DNA of 64,000 nucleotides from Mucilaginibacter rubeus (GTDB lineage Bacteria > Bacteroidota > Bacteroidia > Sphingobacteriales > Sphingobacteriaceae). Each line of letters starts with the position of its first letter. Position 1 is the stretch's first letter. The stretch is taken from contig NZ_BMKD01000003.1 of the NCBI RefSeq assembly GCF_014643835.1, positions 248,001 to 312,000 of the forward strand, written 5' to 3'. Below, in pieces: positions 14,701-24,409 of this stretch. A model generated the notes under the pieces. The model searched no databases and was not told the origin of the DNA. It was given only the letters and a program-made list of their open reading frames with translations. The position numbers were made by a program, and so were the translations under genes.

Positions 14701-15741
14701 TTATACTTTTATCTTGTTTTTGCTCAACTGTACCGCCGACTCGATCGCCAGGATCATGGCATCGCTGCTGGCCACGCCTTTGCCTGCAATTTCAAAAGCG
14801 GTCCCATGATCAACCGAGGTGCGGATAATAGGCAGTCCCATAGTGATGTTCACGCCTTTCACGCTGTCCATTTGCTGCTTTTCGGCATTCCATTTAAAGC
14901 CGGTAAGCTTAAAGGGGATGTGTCCCTGATCGTGGTACATGGCTACCACACCACCATAATACCCGGTTGATGCTTTTGAAAATAAAGTGTCGGCAGGCAC
15001 AGGGCCTTCTGCATCATAACCTAACTTTAATGCTTCCTGCACTGCAGGGAGGATTTCAAAATCATCTTCAGTACCAAATAAACCAGAGTCACCTGCATGA
15101 GGATTAAGCCCGGCTACACCAATCTTCAGGTTTTTCTCGCCCAGGGAAATAAGGCCATCCTGCAATAACTCAATTACTTCAATGATCCGGTCTTTTTTAA
15201 CCAGGTCGCAAGCCTGCCTTAATGAAACATGAGTTGATACGTGGATCACTTTCATATTATGTTCAACCAGCAGCATGGCATATTTTTTTGTGCCGGTGTA
15301 ATGGGCATAAATTTCGGTATGCCCGGCAAAATGATGTCCGGCTTCGTTGATGGATTTTTTGTTGATAGGCCCGGTTACTGTAGCGTCAACATCGCCGGCA
15401 AGCGCCAGGTCAATAGCTTTTTTAACGGCTTCAAACGAGGCGTTGCCTGCCATAGCCGAGATCTCACCAAAACGCAGTTGTTCCATATCTACATTTTGCA
15501 GGTCATATACATCAGGCTTGCCAAACTCAAAGTTCGCGTTGCGGATATCTTTTATGGAGCTTATGCGCGCATCTAAGCCAAGGCGTTTTACGATATCAAA
15601 AAACACACCGGTATCACCTATAATTACCGGACGGCAGATCTCATAAAGTCGTTTCGTTAATAAAGCTTTAACGGCTATCTCGGGGCCAATACTGGCCGGA
15701 TCGCCCATGGTTATGGCTATGATCGGTTTTTCGGCTGTCAT
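14701..15741 (-). CDS. pdxA2: PdxA-family 4-phospho-tetronate dehydrogenase (PdxA2-like)
   Basis: 346 residues. PdxA-family features: ITMGDPASIGPEI at the N-terminus, TGPINKKSINEAG, the metal ligands in GHTEIYAHYTG and AMYHDQGHIPFK, and GLPIIRTSVDHGTAFEIAGKG at the C-terminus. Classical PdxA oxidises 4-phosphohydroxy-L-threonine in vitamin B6 synthesis. Here the neighbouring DUF1537 kinase, aldolase and transporter argue for the catabolic PdxA2 role: oxidation and decarboxylation of 4-phospho-D-threonate or -erythronate to dihydroxyacetone phosphate. It overlaps the upstream aldolase gene by 4 bp. Confidence 0.88.
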   Translation of the reverse strand: MTAEKPIIAITMGDPASIGPEIAVKALLTKRLYEICRPVIIGDTGVFFDIVKRLGLDARISSIKDIRNANFEFGKPDVYDLQNVDMEQLRFGEISAMAGNASFEAVKKAIDLALAGDVDATVTGPINKKSINEAGHHFAGHTEIYAHYTGTKKYAMLLVEHNMKVIHVSTHVSLRQACDLVKKDRIIEVIELLQDGLISLGEKNLKIGVAGLNPHAGDSGLFGTEDDFEILPAVQEALKLGYDAEGPVPADTLFSKASTGYYGGVVAMYHDQGHIPFKLTGFKWNAEKQQMDSVKGVNITMGLPIIRTSVDHGTAFEIAGKGVASSDAMILAIESAVQLSKNKIKV

Positions 15742-16670
15742 TGGTATATTGGTAAGCTAAGATTTTCAACATTGAGCATACGCTGCAGTTTTTTTTGCAG
15801 ATCTGCGGCTTCGGTTTCGCTAACCTGCAATAAAGGCGGCATCATGTATATACGGCACAATCCTGCGCTTTGCATTAATGATTTTAATGCCGCCAACGAC
15901 TCGCCCAGCAGGCGTTTGCCCTGGTAAATATCCCCTATCAGGTTGGAATGTCTTTGTAGTTGCAGCGCAGCGGGTTCGTCGTTGTTGTCGGCAGCAACGA
16001 TCATTTTGTAATAAATATCAGGGAACAGGTTTCCCGTACTTGGCACCAGTCCGTCACTTCCTGTAAATAGCGCATGAGCAGATTGTGCGCCCCAACCTAA
16101 AAAGTGGCTGAAATCTTGTCTGTGCGCCCATAACTTCAGTGAATCCTTTAAACGCTCGTGGTTTCGTTCCGAATCTTTGGTGCCAACAATATTTTCGTGG
16201 TGGCTTAGTTCATCGAGAAGGTTCAGGTTTATCGATACATTGGTTGTAGCCGGGATGTTGTAAACTATCAGCGGGATAGGTACTTCGTTTGCCAGCGTTT
16301 CAAAGTACGTTTTGATTTCGTATTCGGTTAAGGTAAAATAGGCGGGTAAATGGGCTACCGCAACGTCAATACCTTCATCTGCGCAACGTTTGGCCAGGTC
16401 AATTGAATCGGCCAGGCAGTTTGATGAGATACCGGCATACAGCAGTCGGCCGGGCTGCCTTATTGAGGCAGCAAGTTTAATGAAATCAAGCTTAAGCTCG
16501 TATGATAGCGAAGCTGATTCACCTGTAGTACCCAATATGAACGGCACACCGCCGTAGTTGAAAATATTGTCGAATATTTTTTCAACCGCTTCGTGGTCAA
16601 GTTTGTAGTTATTGGTAAGTGGCGTAATTGATGGCACTACCAGTCCATTATATTTCTTTTTTGATTTCAT
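15738..16670 (-). CDS. DapA/NanA-superfamily class I aldolase
   Basis: 310 residues from the ATG at 16670. An in-frame alternative at 16712 would extend 34 bp into the dehydrogenase gene and add a non-conserved segment, so the inner ATG is preferred. TIM-barrel markers: NGLVVPSITPLT, FILGTTGESASLSYEL, the catalytic Tyr in VYNIPATTN and Schiff-base Lys165 in GTKDSERN. The family cleaves or condenses pyruvate with an aldehyde (dihydrodipicolinate, N-acetylneuraminate, 2-keto-3-deoxy sugar acids). With no lysine-pathway neighbours, a catabolic 2-keto-3-deoxy-acid or related aldolase is more likely than DapA. It begins 7 bp after the alcohol dehydrogenase gene and overlaps the PdxA2-like gene by 4 bp. 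Confidence 0.88.
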   Translation of the reverse strand: MKSKKKYNGLVVPSITPLTNNYKLDHEAVEKIFDNIFNYGGVPFILGTTGESASLSYELKLDFIKLAASIRQPGRLLYAGISSNCLADSIDLAKRCADEGIDVAVAHLPAYFTLTEYEIKTYFETLANEVPIPLIVYNIPATTNVSINLNLLDELSHHENIVGTKDSERNHERLKDSLKLWAHRQDFSHFLGWGAQSAHALFTGSDGLVPSTGNLFPDIYYKMIVAADNNDEPAALQLQRHSNLIGDIYQGKRLLGESLAALKSLMQSAGLCRIYMMPPLLQVSETEAADLQKKLQRMLNVENLSLPIYQ

Positions 16671-16677
16671 TAGTGTT

Positions 16678-17844
16678 TTAATAAGCGGCCTCGTAAATGC
16701 TAACAGCGTCATCTATGTTCATCGGTCGCGGGTTGTTTTTAAGCAAGCGCGTAATTTTCATGGCATCGGCGGCCATTTGGGGTATGGTGTTTTTATCTAT
16801 GTCTATTTCTTTCAAGCTTGCGGGGATTCCGCAGTCCTTAATCAGTTGCCTGATCTTTTCAACACCGGCATGAGCGGTTTCAAAATCATTGATACTGCTG
16901 TTACAACCCAATGCACGGGCAACAGCGGCGTATCGTTCTGGTGCTGCCGGAATGTTGTATTCCATTACAAAGGGGAGCAGTAAAGCGTTTGACAATCCAT
17001 GGGCTATATGGTATAAGCTGCCCAACGGATAGGAAAGTGCATGAACACCGGCTGTATTAACGGGGCCCAAACAAAAGCCACCCATTAGACTGCCCATAGA
17101 CAATTGCGTACGGGCATCTTCATTGGCACCATCGTTTACTGCTTTAACGAGATTGTCGGCTATAAGCCTGATCCCCTCAAGCGCGTACATATCAATGAAT
17201 GGATGCGCGTGTAAATTGGTATAAGCTTCAAGGCAATGGGTTAACGCGTCAAGACCTGTAGCTGCGGTAACCTCTGCCGGGAGACTGATCATTAAAGCCG
17301 GATCAATGATCACCATATCCGGAACCAGGTAGCGGCTGATAATACCCTTTTTCTGATTATCGGCGTCATCTATCAGTATCGCATTGGGCGATGCCTCGCT
17401 GCCCGTACCCGCGGTTGTGGGCACGCAAATGAGTTTTTTAGTACGATCTTTAAGTAAGCCAATTCCGGTGATATCTGTCAGGGTTTGGTCATTATCAATC
17501 TGCGCGGCTATGAGTTTAGCCACATCAAGTACACTGCCGCCGCCAATGCCTATGATCACATCGGCTTCAGTATGTTTTACAGATGCAAGCAGATCTTCAA
17601 AATCCCTGAACGAAGGCTCTTTTACTATCGATGTATCCACGTGAACAGCGGTGCCCGCTTCTTTAAACTGAGCTAAAAGCGATTCAAGTTTAGTTGATAG
17701 TGGCCTGATGGTAATGATCAAAGCTGATTTATAGCCATGACCGGAAACCTCGTCAGTTAGTTTTGAAAGCGAGTTTTTGCCAACAATTACCTGGCCCGGA
17801 AACCGGATAGTGATGTCGCGATAAGGATGTTCAGTTTGCGGCAT
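16678..17844 (-). CDS. Iron-containing alcohol dehydrogenase (FucO-like group)
   Basis: 388 residues. Group III Fe-dependent dehydrogenase: NAD-binding GIGGGSVLDVAKLIA, PTTAGTGSEAS, and all four metal ligands in place (Asp199 and His203 in GLDALTHCLEAY, His268 in GVHALSYPLG, His282 in AHGLSNALLLP). Such enzymes reduce or oxidise small aldehydes and alcohols (lactaldehyde, glycolaldehyde, 4-hydroxybutyrate). Next to a pyruvate aldolase, a natural job would be handling the aldehyde product, but this is inference. It is the first gene of the seven-gene operon and is divergent from fbp. No clear TAnnTTTG promoter was seen upstream on the minus strand. Confidence 0.9.
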   Translation of the reverse strand: MPQTEHPYRDITIRFPGQVIVGKNSLSKLTDEVSGHGYKSALIITIRPLSTKLESLLAQFKEAGTAVHVDTSIVKEPSFRDFEDLLASVKHTEADVIIGIGGGSVLDVAKLIAAQIDNDQTLTDITGIGLLKDRTKKLICVPTTAGTGSEASPNAILIDDADNQKKGIISRYLVPDMVIIDPALMISLPAEVTAATGLDALTHCLEAYTNLHAHPFIDMYALEGIRLIADNLVKAVNDGANEDARTQLSMGSLMGGFCLGPVNTAGVHALSYPLGSLYHIAHGLSNALLLPFVMEYNIPAAPERYAAVARALGCNSSINDFETAHAGVEKIRQLIKDCGIPASLKEIDIDKNTIPQMAADAMKITRLLKNNPRPMNIDDAVSIYEAAY

Positions 17845-18262
17845 ATACTTATATATTATAATAGCTGGCCCTGGTTAATTGGTTTTGATATAAAACAAAG
17901 ATGGATAATGCCGCCTCCCATTTTTATCCAACCGTTATCCAATTATTATACGATATTATCAAAAGGGATATCTGCCGGTAAGTTATTATGATATGATCTG
18001 CCTGTAATTTGCTTTAACAGGTAGTTGGAGTAGTAAATAATCGCTAAAATATAAGGAGACGGGGCATGACAGTTCGGCAACTAAAGGCCGGTAACTTAGC
18101 AAAAAGTTGAATATAAGGATAAAGGGCCAAGTTTATAAAGGTCGTTTATCTTTTAATGCTTATATTCATCGGTGGCCAAACCGCCATCTCCTAATTATAA
18201 ATCATCCGGCTAAACTCCGGTATTTTTTAATATTTCTGTTAACCAATTAAATACATATCTCC
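17845..18262. promoter_or_regulatory. Divergent intergenic region, dehydrogenase operon / fbp
   Basis: 418 bp between divergent starts, which must carry promoters for both directions. A 12-bp direct repeat ATCTGCC(G/T)GTAA occurs at 17970-17981 and 17996-18007, 26 bp apart, and could be a regulator site. The stretch 18055-18115 is G-rich with GGCCGGTAAC and looks like leader RNA, but I do not recognise a riboswitch. No TAnnTTTG box is obvious. Confidence 0.4.
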
Positions 18263-19306
18263 ATGAAAGTAGTAAAAACGTTAGGACAATTTATTATAGA
18301 GAAACAAGCAGATTTCCCTTTTGCCAAAGGCGAACTGTCAAGGCTTTTGCGGGATATAGGCATTGCCGCTAAAATTGTTAACCGCGAGATTAGTAAAGCA
18401 GGACTTATCGATATCATAGGCGAAACCGATTCTGTGAACTCCCATGGTGAACGTCAGAAAAAGATGGATGTTTATGCCAATGAACAATTCATTTCGGCAT
18501 TGCGCAGTGGTGGTGAATGCTGCGTTGTGGCTTCTGAAGAGAATGATGAACATATCCTGATAGAATCAGAGATCTCAAAACATGCCAAATATATTGTGGC
18601 GATTGACCCGCTTGATGGCTCATCAAATATTGATGTGAATGTAAGTGTGGGCACCATATTTTCTATCTATCGCCGTAAATCAACCGAAGGTGCAGCTAAA
18701 CTGGAAGATGTATTGCAAAAAGGTACTGAGCAGGTAGCGGCCGGTTATGTAATTTACGGCTCATCAACAATGCTGGTTTATACAACTGGCAAAGGAGTTA
18801 ACGGCTTTACACTTGATCCATCAATAGGCGAGTTTTGCCTGTCGCACGCTGATATTAAAATGCCTAAGGATGGCTATATTTATTCTATTAATGAGGGGTA
18901 TTATACCCATTTCCCTTTAGGCGTAAAAAAATATATTAAATATTGTCAGGTTGAAGATATCGCTACCAACCGTCCGTACACTTCAAGGTACACAGGTTCA
19001 ATGATTGCGGATATCCATCGCAACCTGATTAAAGGCGGAATCTTTTTATATCCAACTACCGCGCAATATCCAAATGGCAAACTAAGACTAGTTTATGAAT
19101 GCAACCCAATGGCCTTTATTATTGAGCAGGCGGGTGGTTTAGCGTCTACAGGTTATGAGCGGATCCTTGATTTGGATGTTAATGAACTTCACCAGCGCTC
19201 GGCTATTTTTATCGGTTCAGAAAATATGGTTAAGCGGGCCGAAGATTTTATGCTGGCCTTTTCTTCGCAACAGTCAGCCATAACCCAACATAAACAGGTT
19301 ATTTAG
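18263..19306 (+). CDS. fbp: Fructose-1,6-bisphosphatase, class I
   Basis: 347 residues, close to the usual size. Metal-binding and catalytic motif [19 protein letters not shown] at residues 115-133, ASEEND at 90-95, and the substrate loop [20 protein letters not shown] near residue 280. It hydrolyses fructose-1,6-bisphosphate to fructose-6-phosphate and is the committed step of gluconeogenesis. It stands alone on the plus strand, divergent from an operon predicted to generate dihydroxyacetone phosphate, which a gluconeogenic cell would pass through this enzyme. That metabolic link is inference; fbp is also a normal housekeeping gene. Confidence 0.97.
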   Translation: MKVVKTLGQFIIEKQADFPFAKGELSRLLRDIGIAAKIVNREISKAGLIDIIGETDSVNSHGERQKKMDVYANEQFISALRSGGECCVVASEENDEHILIESEISKHAKYIVAIDPLDGSSNIDVNVSVGTIFSIYRRKSTEGAAKLEDVLQKGTEQVAAGYVIYGSSTMLVYTTGKGVNGFTLDPSIGEFCLSHADIKMPKDGYIYSINEGYYTHFPLGVKKYIKYCQVEDIATNRPYTSRYTGSMIADIHRNLIKGGIFLYPTTAQYPNGKLRLVYECNPMAFIIEQAGGLASTGYERILDLDVNELHQRSAIFIGSENMVKRAEDFMLAFSSQQSAITQHKQVI

Positions 19307-19432
19307 TTAGCAAAGAGCTTCTGTTTACAGTTTGGTTATTATCGGGCTGATAAATGAAGTTATTTTATGCGCTTTGATATAAAAATTAGGTAAGACTAAT
19401 TTTTTTTATTTGTTTTGCATGTTGTTTACAAT

Positions 19433-21910
19433 ATGCCAAAGCGAATGAAGGTGTTGTTTTTACTGTCTCTTTTGTTAATGCCGGTAGTGGTTTTTGCCCA
19501 GCATGGTTCCCTCAGGGGAAAGCTTACCGCGGGTAGTGAACCGCTTTCTTTTGCTACCGTTGCCCTTTTCGGAACTTCTATTGGGGGTACAACAAATGAT
19601 AAGGGTTATTACCATTTGAAAAACGTTCCGGCAGGTACATACACGGTTGTGTTTTCTAATGTCGGGTATGTAACCGGGCGTTACAATGTAAGCGTAAAAC
19701 CGGAGGAAGCTACCGTATTGAATGGTAATCTCCAGGAAAGCAGTTCTAAATTGAATGAAGTAACTGTGACTGGAGTATCCCGGAAAACAGAATTAAGAAG
19801 TAATCCCATACCTATCGCGGTAATGACCCGGAAAGAGATGGATCAGAATGTAAATAACAACATTATTGATGCTATAGTAAAAGGGGTGCCGGGGGTTAAC
19901 GCGGTTACTACCGGACCTAATATCTCCAAGCCATTTATCAGGGGATTGGGCTACAATCGAGTTTTAACTTTGTATGATGGTGTGCGACAGGAAGGACAGC
20001 AATGGGGCGATGAACACGGTATTGAGATAGACCAGTACGGTATTGGTCGCGCAGAAGTAGTGAAAGGGCCGGCAAGTTTAACTTATGGCTCAGATGCATT
20101 GGCAGGCGTGATCAACATGATCCCATATCTGCTGGTTGGCGAAAATAATGTTTTGAGAGGTGACTATACCGCCGATTACCATACCAATAATGGCATGATC
20201 GGCACCTCGCTGGGCTTGTCATACAAAAAGAACGATTGGGGATACGCCTTCCGGGCAACTGCGAAAGCAGCGCATGATTATCATAATAGTGTTGATGGTT
20301 ATGTGTATAACACAGGTTTCCGGGAGTTCAATTTATCGGGTATGGCCAGGGTTGATAAAAATTGGGGGTACTCGCAAATTGCTGCAACTGTTTACGACAA
20401 CCGGCAGGAGATTCCCGATGGCAGCAGGGACTCGCTTACAAGGCAGTTTACTAAGCAAGTAGCCGAAAGTAGTACCGACAATATTAGGAACAGGCCAATT
20501 GTAAGTGATGGCGAGTTAAGATCATACAGTATAACTCCGCTGCACCAGCGTATTCAGCATTACCGGATCTATTCGCATAATGAATTTAAATTGGGCGAAG
20601 GTAGTAGCATCAACGCTTCGCTTGGTTTACAAAAAAGCATCCGCAGGGAATATAACCACCCTACATTGCCTGATCAGCCGGGTTTGTATGTGATGCTCAA
20701 TACTCTTAATTACGATTTTAAATATAACCTGCCGGCTATTGCAGGTATAGAAAGTAGCCTCGGCTTAAATGGTATGTACCAGGCCAACCGCAGCAAGGCT
20801 GCGACAGATTTTCCGATCCCGGATTATAACCTGTTTGATGCCGGGGCTTTTCTGTTCGCCAAAAAGACTATTGGGAAAGTTGATATCTCGGGTGGCATCA
20901 GGTATGATAACAGGCACATCCGCTGGAACGATTTTTATGTGGGGCCAAACTCCAAAAACGGGTTTGAGCAGCATTTGAAATTACCGGATACCGCAAGCGC
21001 CCATTTACAGTTTCCGGCTTTTAGACATGTTTACCAGGGTGTTTCGGGTAGTTTGGGAATAACCTATAATATCAGCGAACGCTTATTGTTTAAAGCCAAC
21101 ATCGCGCGCGGATACCGTGCCCCTAATATCACCGAGATAGGTTCAAACGGGCTCGACCCGGGTGCACATATCGTGTATTTAGGCAACCGCAGCTTCAACC
21201 CTGAATTTAGTTTACAGGAAGATCTGGGCTTCATCGCCTACCTGAAAGATGTTGACTTGATCGCCGAGTTATTCAATAATCATATCAACAATTACATTTA
21301 CCAGGCTAAACTTACTGATGCCAATGGCAATCCTGTGGTGATTGTACCGGGTAACAGCACTTATCAATACCAGCAAAGCAGTGCCCGCTTGTATGGGGCC
21401 GAGTTTACGCTAAATGTGCATCCCCAAAATGTTAAATGGCTGGCTTTTAACAACAGCCTGGCTTATGTAACGGGAATCAACGGCAATAAACAGCTTATTG
21501 ATGAATCTAACGGCGCAGCTAAATATCTGCCATTTATCCCGCCACTGCATATCCGGTCGGAGTTTAAGGCCAGTTTGCAGAAAGCGTATGGTGCTTTTTC
21601 GAAGATTTACTTTAAGGCTGAAATGGATGCTTACACCACGCAGAACCGATTTTATGCTTTGGATAATACGGAGACGGCTACACCCGGCTACGCCTTGTTT
21701 AATATTGGAGCAGGCGTTACTATCAAAAATAAATCGGACAAACCTGTTTGCGAATTTTTTTTACAGGTGGATAATTTGTTTGATAAAGCCTATCAATCCA
21801 ACCTCAACCGTTTAAAGTATTTTGAATATTACCAGTCATCGCCAAACGGGCACCTGGGTATTTATAATATCGGGCGAAATATCAGTTTTAAAGCTGTTTT
21901 TCCTTTTTGA
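19433..21910 (+). CDS. TonB-dependent outer-membrane receptor, no SusD partner
   Basis: 825 residues from ATG 19433; ATG 19445 is an equally good start, as both precede the signal peptide KVLFLLSLLLMPVVVFAQ. A CarboxypepD_reg-like domain (about residues 25-105) precedes the plug (SNPIPIAVMTRKEMDQ, KPFIRGLGYNRVLTLYDGV, EVVKGPASLTYGSDALAGVI) and a 22-strand barrel ending in the aromatic terminus SFKAVFPF. At this length, without a SusD gene, it is a classical CirA/FepA-like receptor rather than SusC. The ligand is unknown; metal complexes are the usual cargo. The plug holds the acidic/His segment GDEHGIEIDQ, which may contact a metal. It appears to be a single-gene unit. Confidence 0.87.
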   Translation: MPKRMKVLFLLSLLLMPVVVFAQHGSLRGKLTAGSEPLSFATVALFGTSIGGTTNDKGYYHLKNVPAGTYTVVFSNVGYVTGRYNVSVKPEEATVLNGNLQESSSKLNEVTVTGVSRKTELRSNPIPIAVMTRKEMDQNVNNNIIDAIVKGVPGVNAVTTGPNISKPFIRGLGYNRVLTLYDGVRQEGQQWGDEHGIEIDQYGIGRAEVVKGPASLTYGSDALAGVINMIPYLLVGENNVLRGDYTADYHTNNGMIGTSLGLSYKKNDWGYAFRATAKAAHDYHNSVDGYVYNTGFREFNLSGMARVDKNWGYSQIAATVYDNRQEIPDGSRDSLTRQFTKQVAESSTDNIRNRPIVSDGELRSYSITPLHQRIQHYRIYSHNEFKLGEGSSINASLGLQKSIRREYNHPTLPDQPGLYVMLNTLNYDFKYNLPAIAGIESSLGLNGMYQANRSKAATDFPIPDYNLFDAGAFLFAKKTIGKVDISGGIRYDNRHIRWNDFYVGPNSKNGFEQHLKLPDTASAHLQFPAFRHVYQGVSGSLGITYNISERLLFKANIARGYRAPNITEIGSNGLDPGAHIVYLGNRSFNPEFSLQEDLGFIAYLKDVDLIAELFNNHINNYIYQAKLTDANGNPVVIVPGNSTYQYQQSSARLYGAEFTLNVHPQNVKWLAFNNSLAYVTGINGNKQLIDESNGAAKYLPFIPPLHIRSEFKASLQKAYGAFSKIYFKAEMDAYTTQNRFYALDNTETATPGYALFNIGAGVTIKNKSDKPVCEFFLQVDNLFDKAYQSNLNRLKYFEYYQSSPNGHLGIYNIGRNISFKAVFPF

Positions 21911-22195
21911 TTTATTTTTAATGAAATATGGCTTTTTTTGTTTTTATTGCCTTGAGTTTCTGCACATCATGTAAGCGTGCGATAATAACTTTGAAATTCA
22001 TTGATTAACGTCCCATCCCCTGATGTATACAAGCAAATTCGCCGTTCTGAATGCTCTTGTAAAATATAGAATGCGGTTGAACCTCAGGGTCCTCTGCGAG
22101 AGACCCTAAGGGGACGTGAAAGTGTGCGATAATGATTTCAAAATTTATCGGGCGATGTGCCTAAAACTCAATAATCATAAAAACATCTAAAGTAA
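21911..22195. other. Intergenic region with diverged direct repeat and hairpin
   Basis: A 29-bp segment at 21973-22001 (AAGCGTGCGATAATAACTTT...) recurs at 22120-22148 with six or seven differences that are all transitions. Between them, at 22086-22107, is a strong hairpin AGGGTC/GACCCT with an inner TCT-GCG-AGA stem. No ORF. Confidence 0.5.
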
Positions 22196-24409
22196 ATGGT
22201 TTATAAAACGAAGATTTTCATTTGTATGCTGCTGTGTGGCATATGCGGTGGGATGATCAGCGCTCAGGCACAATTGCAAGTGCCGGCTTCTTATGCTTTA
22301 ATTAAACGGGTGGTGCCCGGTTATGCACAAAATTTTGTTGTTCAACCGCTTTCTGAAAATGAAGCCAAAGATGTTTTTGAAGTAGAAGGTGCTAAAGGCA
22401 AAATTGTACTCAGGGGCAATAATGGTATCGCAGTGGCGTCGGCCTTATACTATTATCTCACCGAATATGCACATTGCCAAATCACCTGGAACGGTACAAA
22501 TCTGAAGCTTCCTGTAAAGTTGCCTATGCCGGCCAAAAGGATTCATAAAACCACGCCTTACCAATACCGGTACTACCTTAACTATTGCACCTATAGCTAC
22601 AGTATGAGCTGGTGGGACTGGAAACGGTGGGAAAAGGAAATTGACTGGATGGCCTTGCACGGCATCAATATGCCGCTGGCCATAACCGGGCAGGAATACG
22701 TATGGGATAAAGTTTATAAAGGCATGGGCTTTAACAATAAAGATATGCAGGACTTTTTTACCGGCCCCGCATATTTTGGCTGGTTTTATATGGGCAATAT
22801 AGATAAATGGGACGGCCCGCTGCCCGCAAGCTGGATAACCAGTCACCGGGATTTGCAGATCAAAATATTGCAGCGCGAACGCGAACTGGGGATAAAACCA
22901 GTACTTCCGGCATTTACAGGTCACGTGCCGGCATCGTTTAAAAAACATTTCCCGAATGCTAAGCTAAAGCAAACCAACTGGAACAACGGCTTTGCCGATA
23001 CATATATCCTTGATTCGGAAGACCCGCTATTTGCGGAGATCGGTAAAAAATTTATACAGGAACAAACCAAGGTTTATTGCACAGATCATTTATACTCTGC
23101 CGATACTTTTAACGAGAATGAGCCGCCATCAAACGATCCTAAATTTCTTTCGGAACTAAGCGCGAGAGTTTATGACGGTATGAAAGGGGCTGATCCGAAA
23201 GCTGTTTGGGTAATGCAGGGCTGGTTATTTTTTAGCGACCGCAAATTCTGGCAAAACGAACAGATCAAAGCGCTACTGAATGCTGTACCTGATGATCATA
23301 TGATCGTACTTGACCTCAATACCGATTATGAACCGATATGGAAACGGACTGAAGCATTTTACGGCAAACCCTGGATCTGGAACATGCTGCATAACTACGG
23401 CGGGAACAATAGTTTGTTTGGCAGGATAGAGGCAGTAGCTACGCAGCCGGCGCAGGCCCTTAATGATCCTAAATCGGGGAAAATGGTGGGGATTGGCTTA
23501 ACCATGGAAGCTATTGAACAAACCCCTGTGCTTTATGAGTTAATGACGCAACATACCTGGCAAAACAAACCCGTTGATCTCGATCAATGGCTGCCGGAGT
23601 ACTTATTTAATCGTTATGGTGTAAAAAGCAAGGATGCGCTTGATGCCTGGCAAACGCTACGGGGTACCGTTTTTAATGGCAAGGATATCCGTGACGGGGC
23701 CGAATCGATCATTACCGGCAGGCCAACGCTTGATTCGGCCGCGATATGGACACGCACACGTTTAAACTACAATCGTAAAGACCTGCTACCGGCCTGGGAT
23801 AAAATGATAGCAGCTATACCTGCATGCAAACAAAGCAGCGGTTTTAACTACGACCTGGTTGATGTTACGCGGCAAGTATTGGCTAATTACGGCAGGCCGA
23901 TCCAGCTAAAATGGATTAAGGCTTATCATGATAAAGATGAAAAGGCTTTTGATAAGTATGCTACCGAATACCTTACCCTGATCAGCGATATGGACAGGCT
24001 GCTGGCCACCCGCAAGGATTTTATGCTGGGCCCCTGGATAGCTGATGCCCGCAACTGGGGAACTACCCCTGCCGAAAAAGCGCTTTACGAAAAAAATGCC
24101 CGTAACCTGATAACACTTTGGGGCGATGCCGATAGCCCGCTGCATGAATATTCATGCAGGCAGTGGAGTGGATTGCTTAATGACTTTTATAAAGTGCGCT
24201 GGCAAAAATTTTTCGATCTGTTGAAAGGATCAATAAAAACGGGTAAAGAACCTGACTTTAAACTATTTAATAAATCAATAAGCAACTGGGAATGGCAATG
24301 GGTTAATTCGTCCAAAACTTATCCCGTTGTTCCTGCCGGAAGCAGCGCTGTTGTTGCCAAACAGCTTTATGAAAAATACAGGACAAACATGGGTAACGAT
24401 CTTAAGTAA
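22196..24409 (+). CDS. GH89 alpha-N-acetylglucosaminidase (NAGLU family)
   Basis: 737 residues with a signal peptide (ends near ISAQAQ). GH89 landmarks: YRYYLNYCTYSYSMSWWDW, DWMALHGINMPLAITGQE, and WFYMGNIDKWDGPLP. Glu307 in DTFNENEPP and Glu438 in LTMEAIEQTPVLYEL line up with the two catalytic Glu of human NAGLU (FNEMQPP and PEG contexts, from memory). It releases terminal alpha-linked N-acetylglucosamine. It overlaps the downstream HGSNAT-like gene by 1 bp (TAATG), so the two are co-translated. There is no sulfatase or polysaccharide lyase nearby, so a heparan-sulfate locus in the Bacteroides sense is not supported. Cell-surface or peptidoglycan-related alpha-GlcNAc glycans are alternatives. 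Confidence 0.93.
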   Translation: MVYKTKIFICMLLCGICGGMISAQAQLQVPASYALIKRVVPGYAQNFVVQPLSENEAKDVFEVEGAKGKIVLRGNNGIAVASALYYYLTEYAHCQITWNGTNLKLPVKLPMPAKRIHKTTPYQYRYYLNYCTYSYSMSWWDWKRWEKEIDWMALHGINMPLAITGQEYVWDKVYKGMGFNNKDMQDFFTGPAYFGWFYMGNIDKWDGPLPASWITSHRDLQIKILQRERELGIKPVLPAFTGHVPASFKKHFPNAKLKQTNWNNGFADTYILDSEDPLFAEIGKKFIQEQTKVYCTDHLYSADTFNENEPPSNDPKFLSELSARVYDGMKGADPKAVWVMQGWLFFSDRKFWQNEQIKALLNAVPDDHMIVLDLNTDYEPIWKRTEAFYGKPWIWNMLHNYGGNNSLFGRIEAVATQPAQALNDPKSGKMVGIGLTMEAIEQTPVLYELMTQHTWQNKPVDLDQWLPEYLFNRYGVKSKDALDAWQTLRGTVFNGKDIRDGAESIITGRPTLDSAAIWTRTRLNYNRKDLLPAWDKMIAAIPACKQSSGFNYDLVDVTRQVLANYGRPIQLKWIKAYHDKDEKAFDKYATEYLTLISDMDRLLATRKDFMLGPWIADARNWGTTPAEKALYEKNARNLITLWGDADSPLHEYSCRQWSGLLNDFYKVRWQKFFDLLKGSIKTGKEPDFKLFNKSISNWEWQWVNSSKTYPVVPAGSSAVVAKQLYEKYRTNMGNDLK

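Noticed and set aside
10538-16670. Sialic acid catabolic cluster (esterase plus NanA-like aldolase)
   Set aside because: No sialidase, epimerase, N-acetylmannosamine kinase or deacetylase is present; the kinase and PdxA2-like genes point to acid sugars instead.
16671-16712. Longer start for the DapA-like aldolase
   Set aside because: It overlaps the dehydrogenase gene and adds 14 residues before the conserved MKSKKKYNGLVVP start.
18050-18120. Possible riboswitch before fbp
   Set aside because: G-rich and somewhat foldable, but no TPP, SAM, cobalamin or glmS core motif could be matched.
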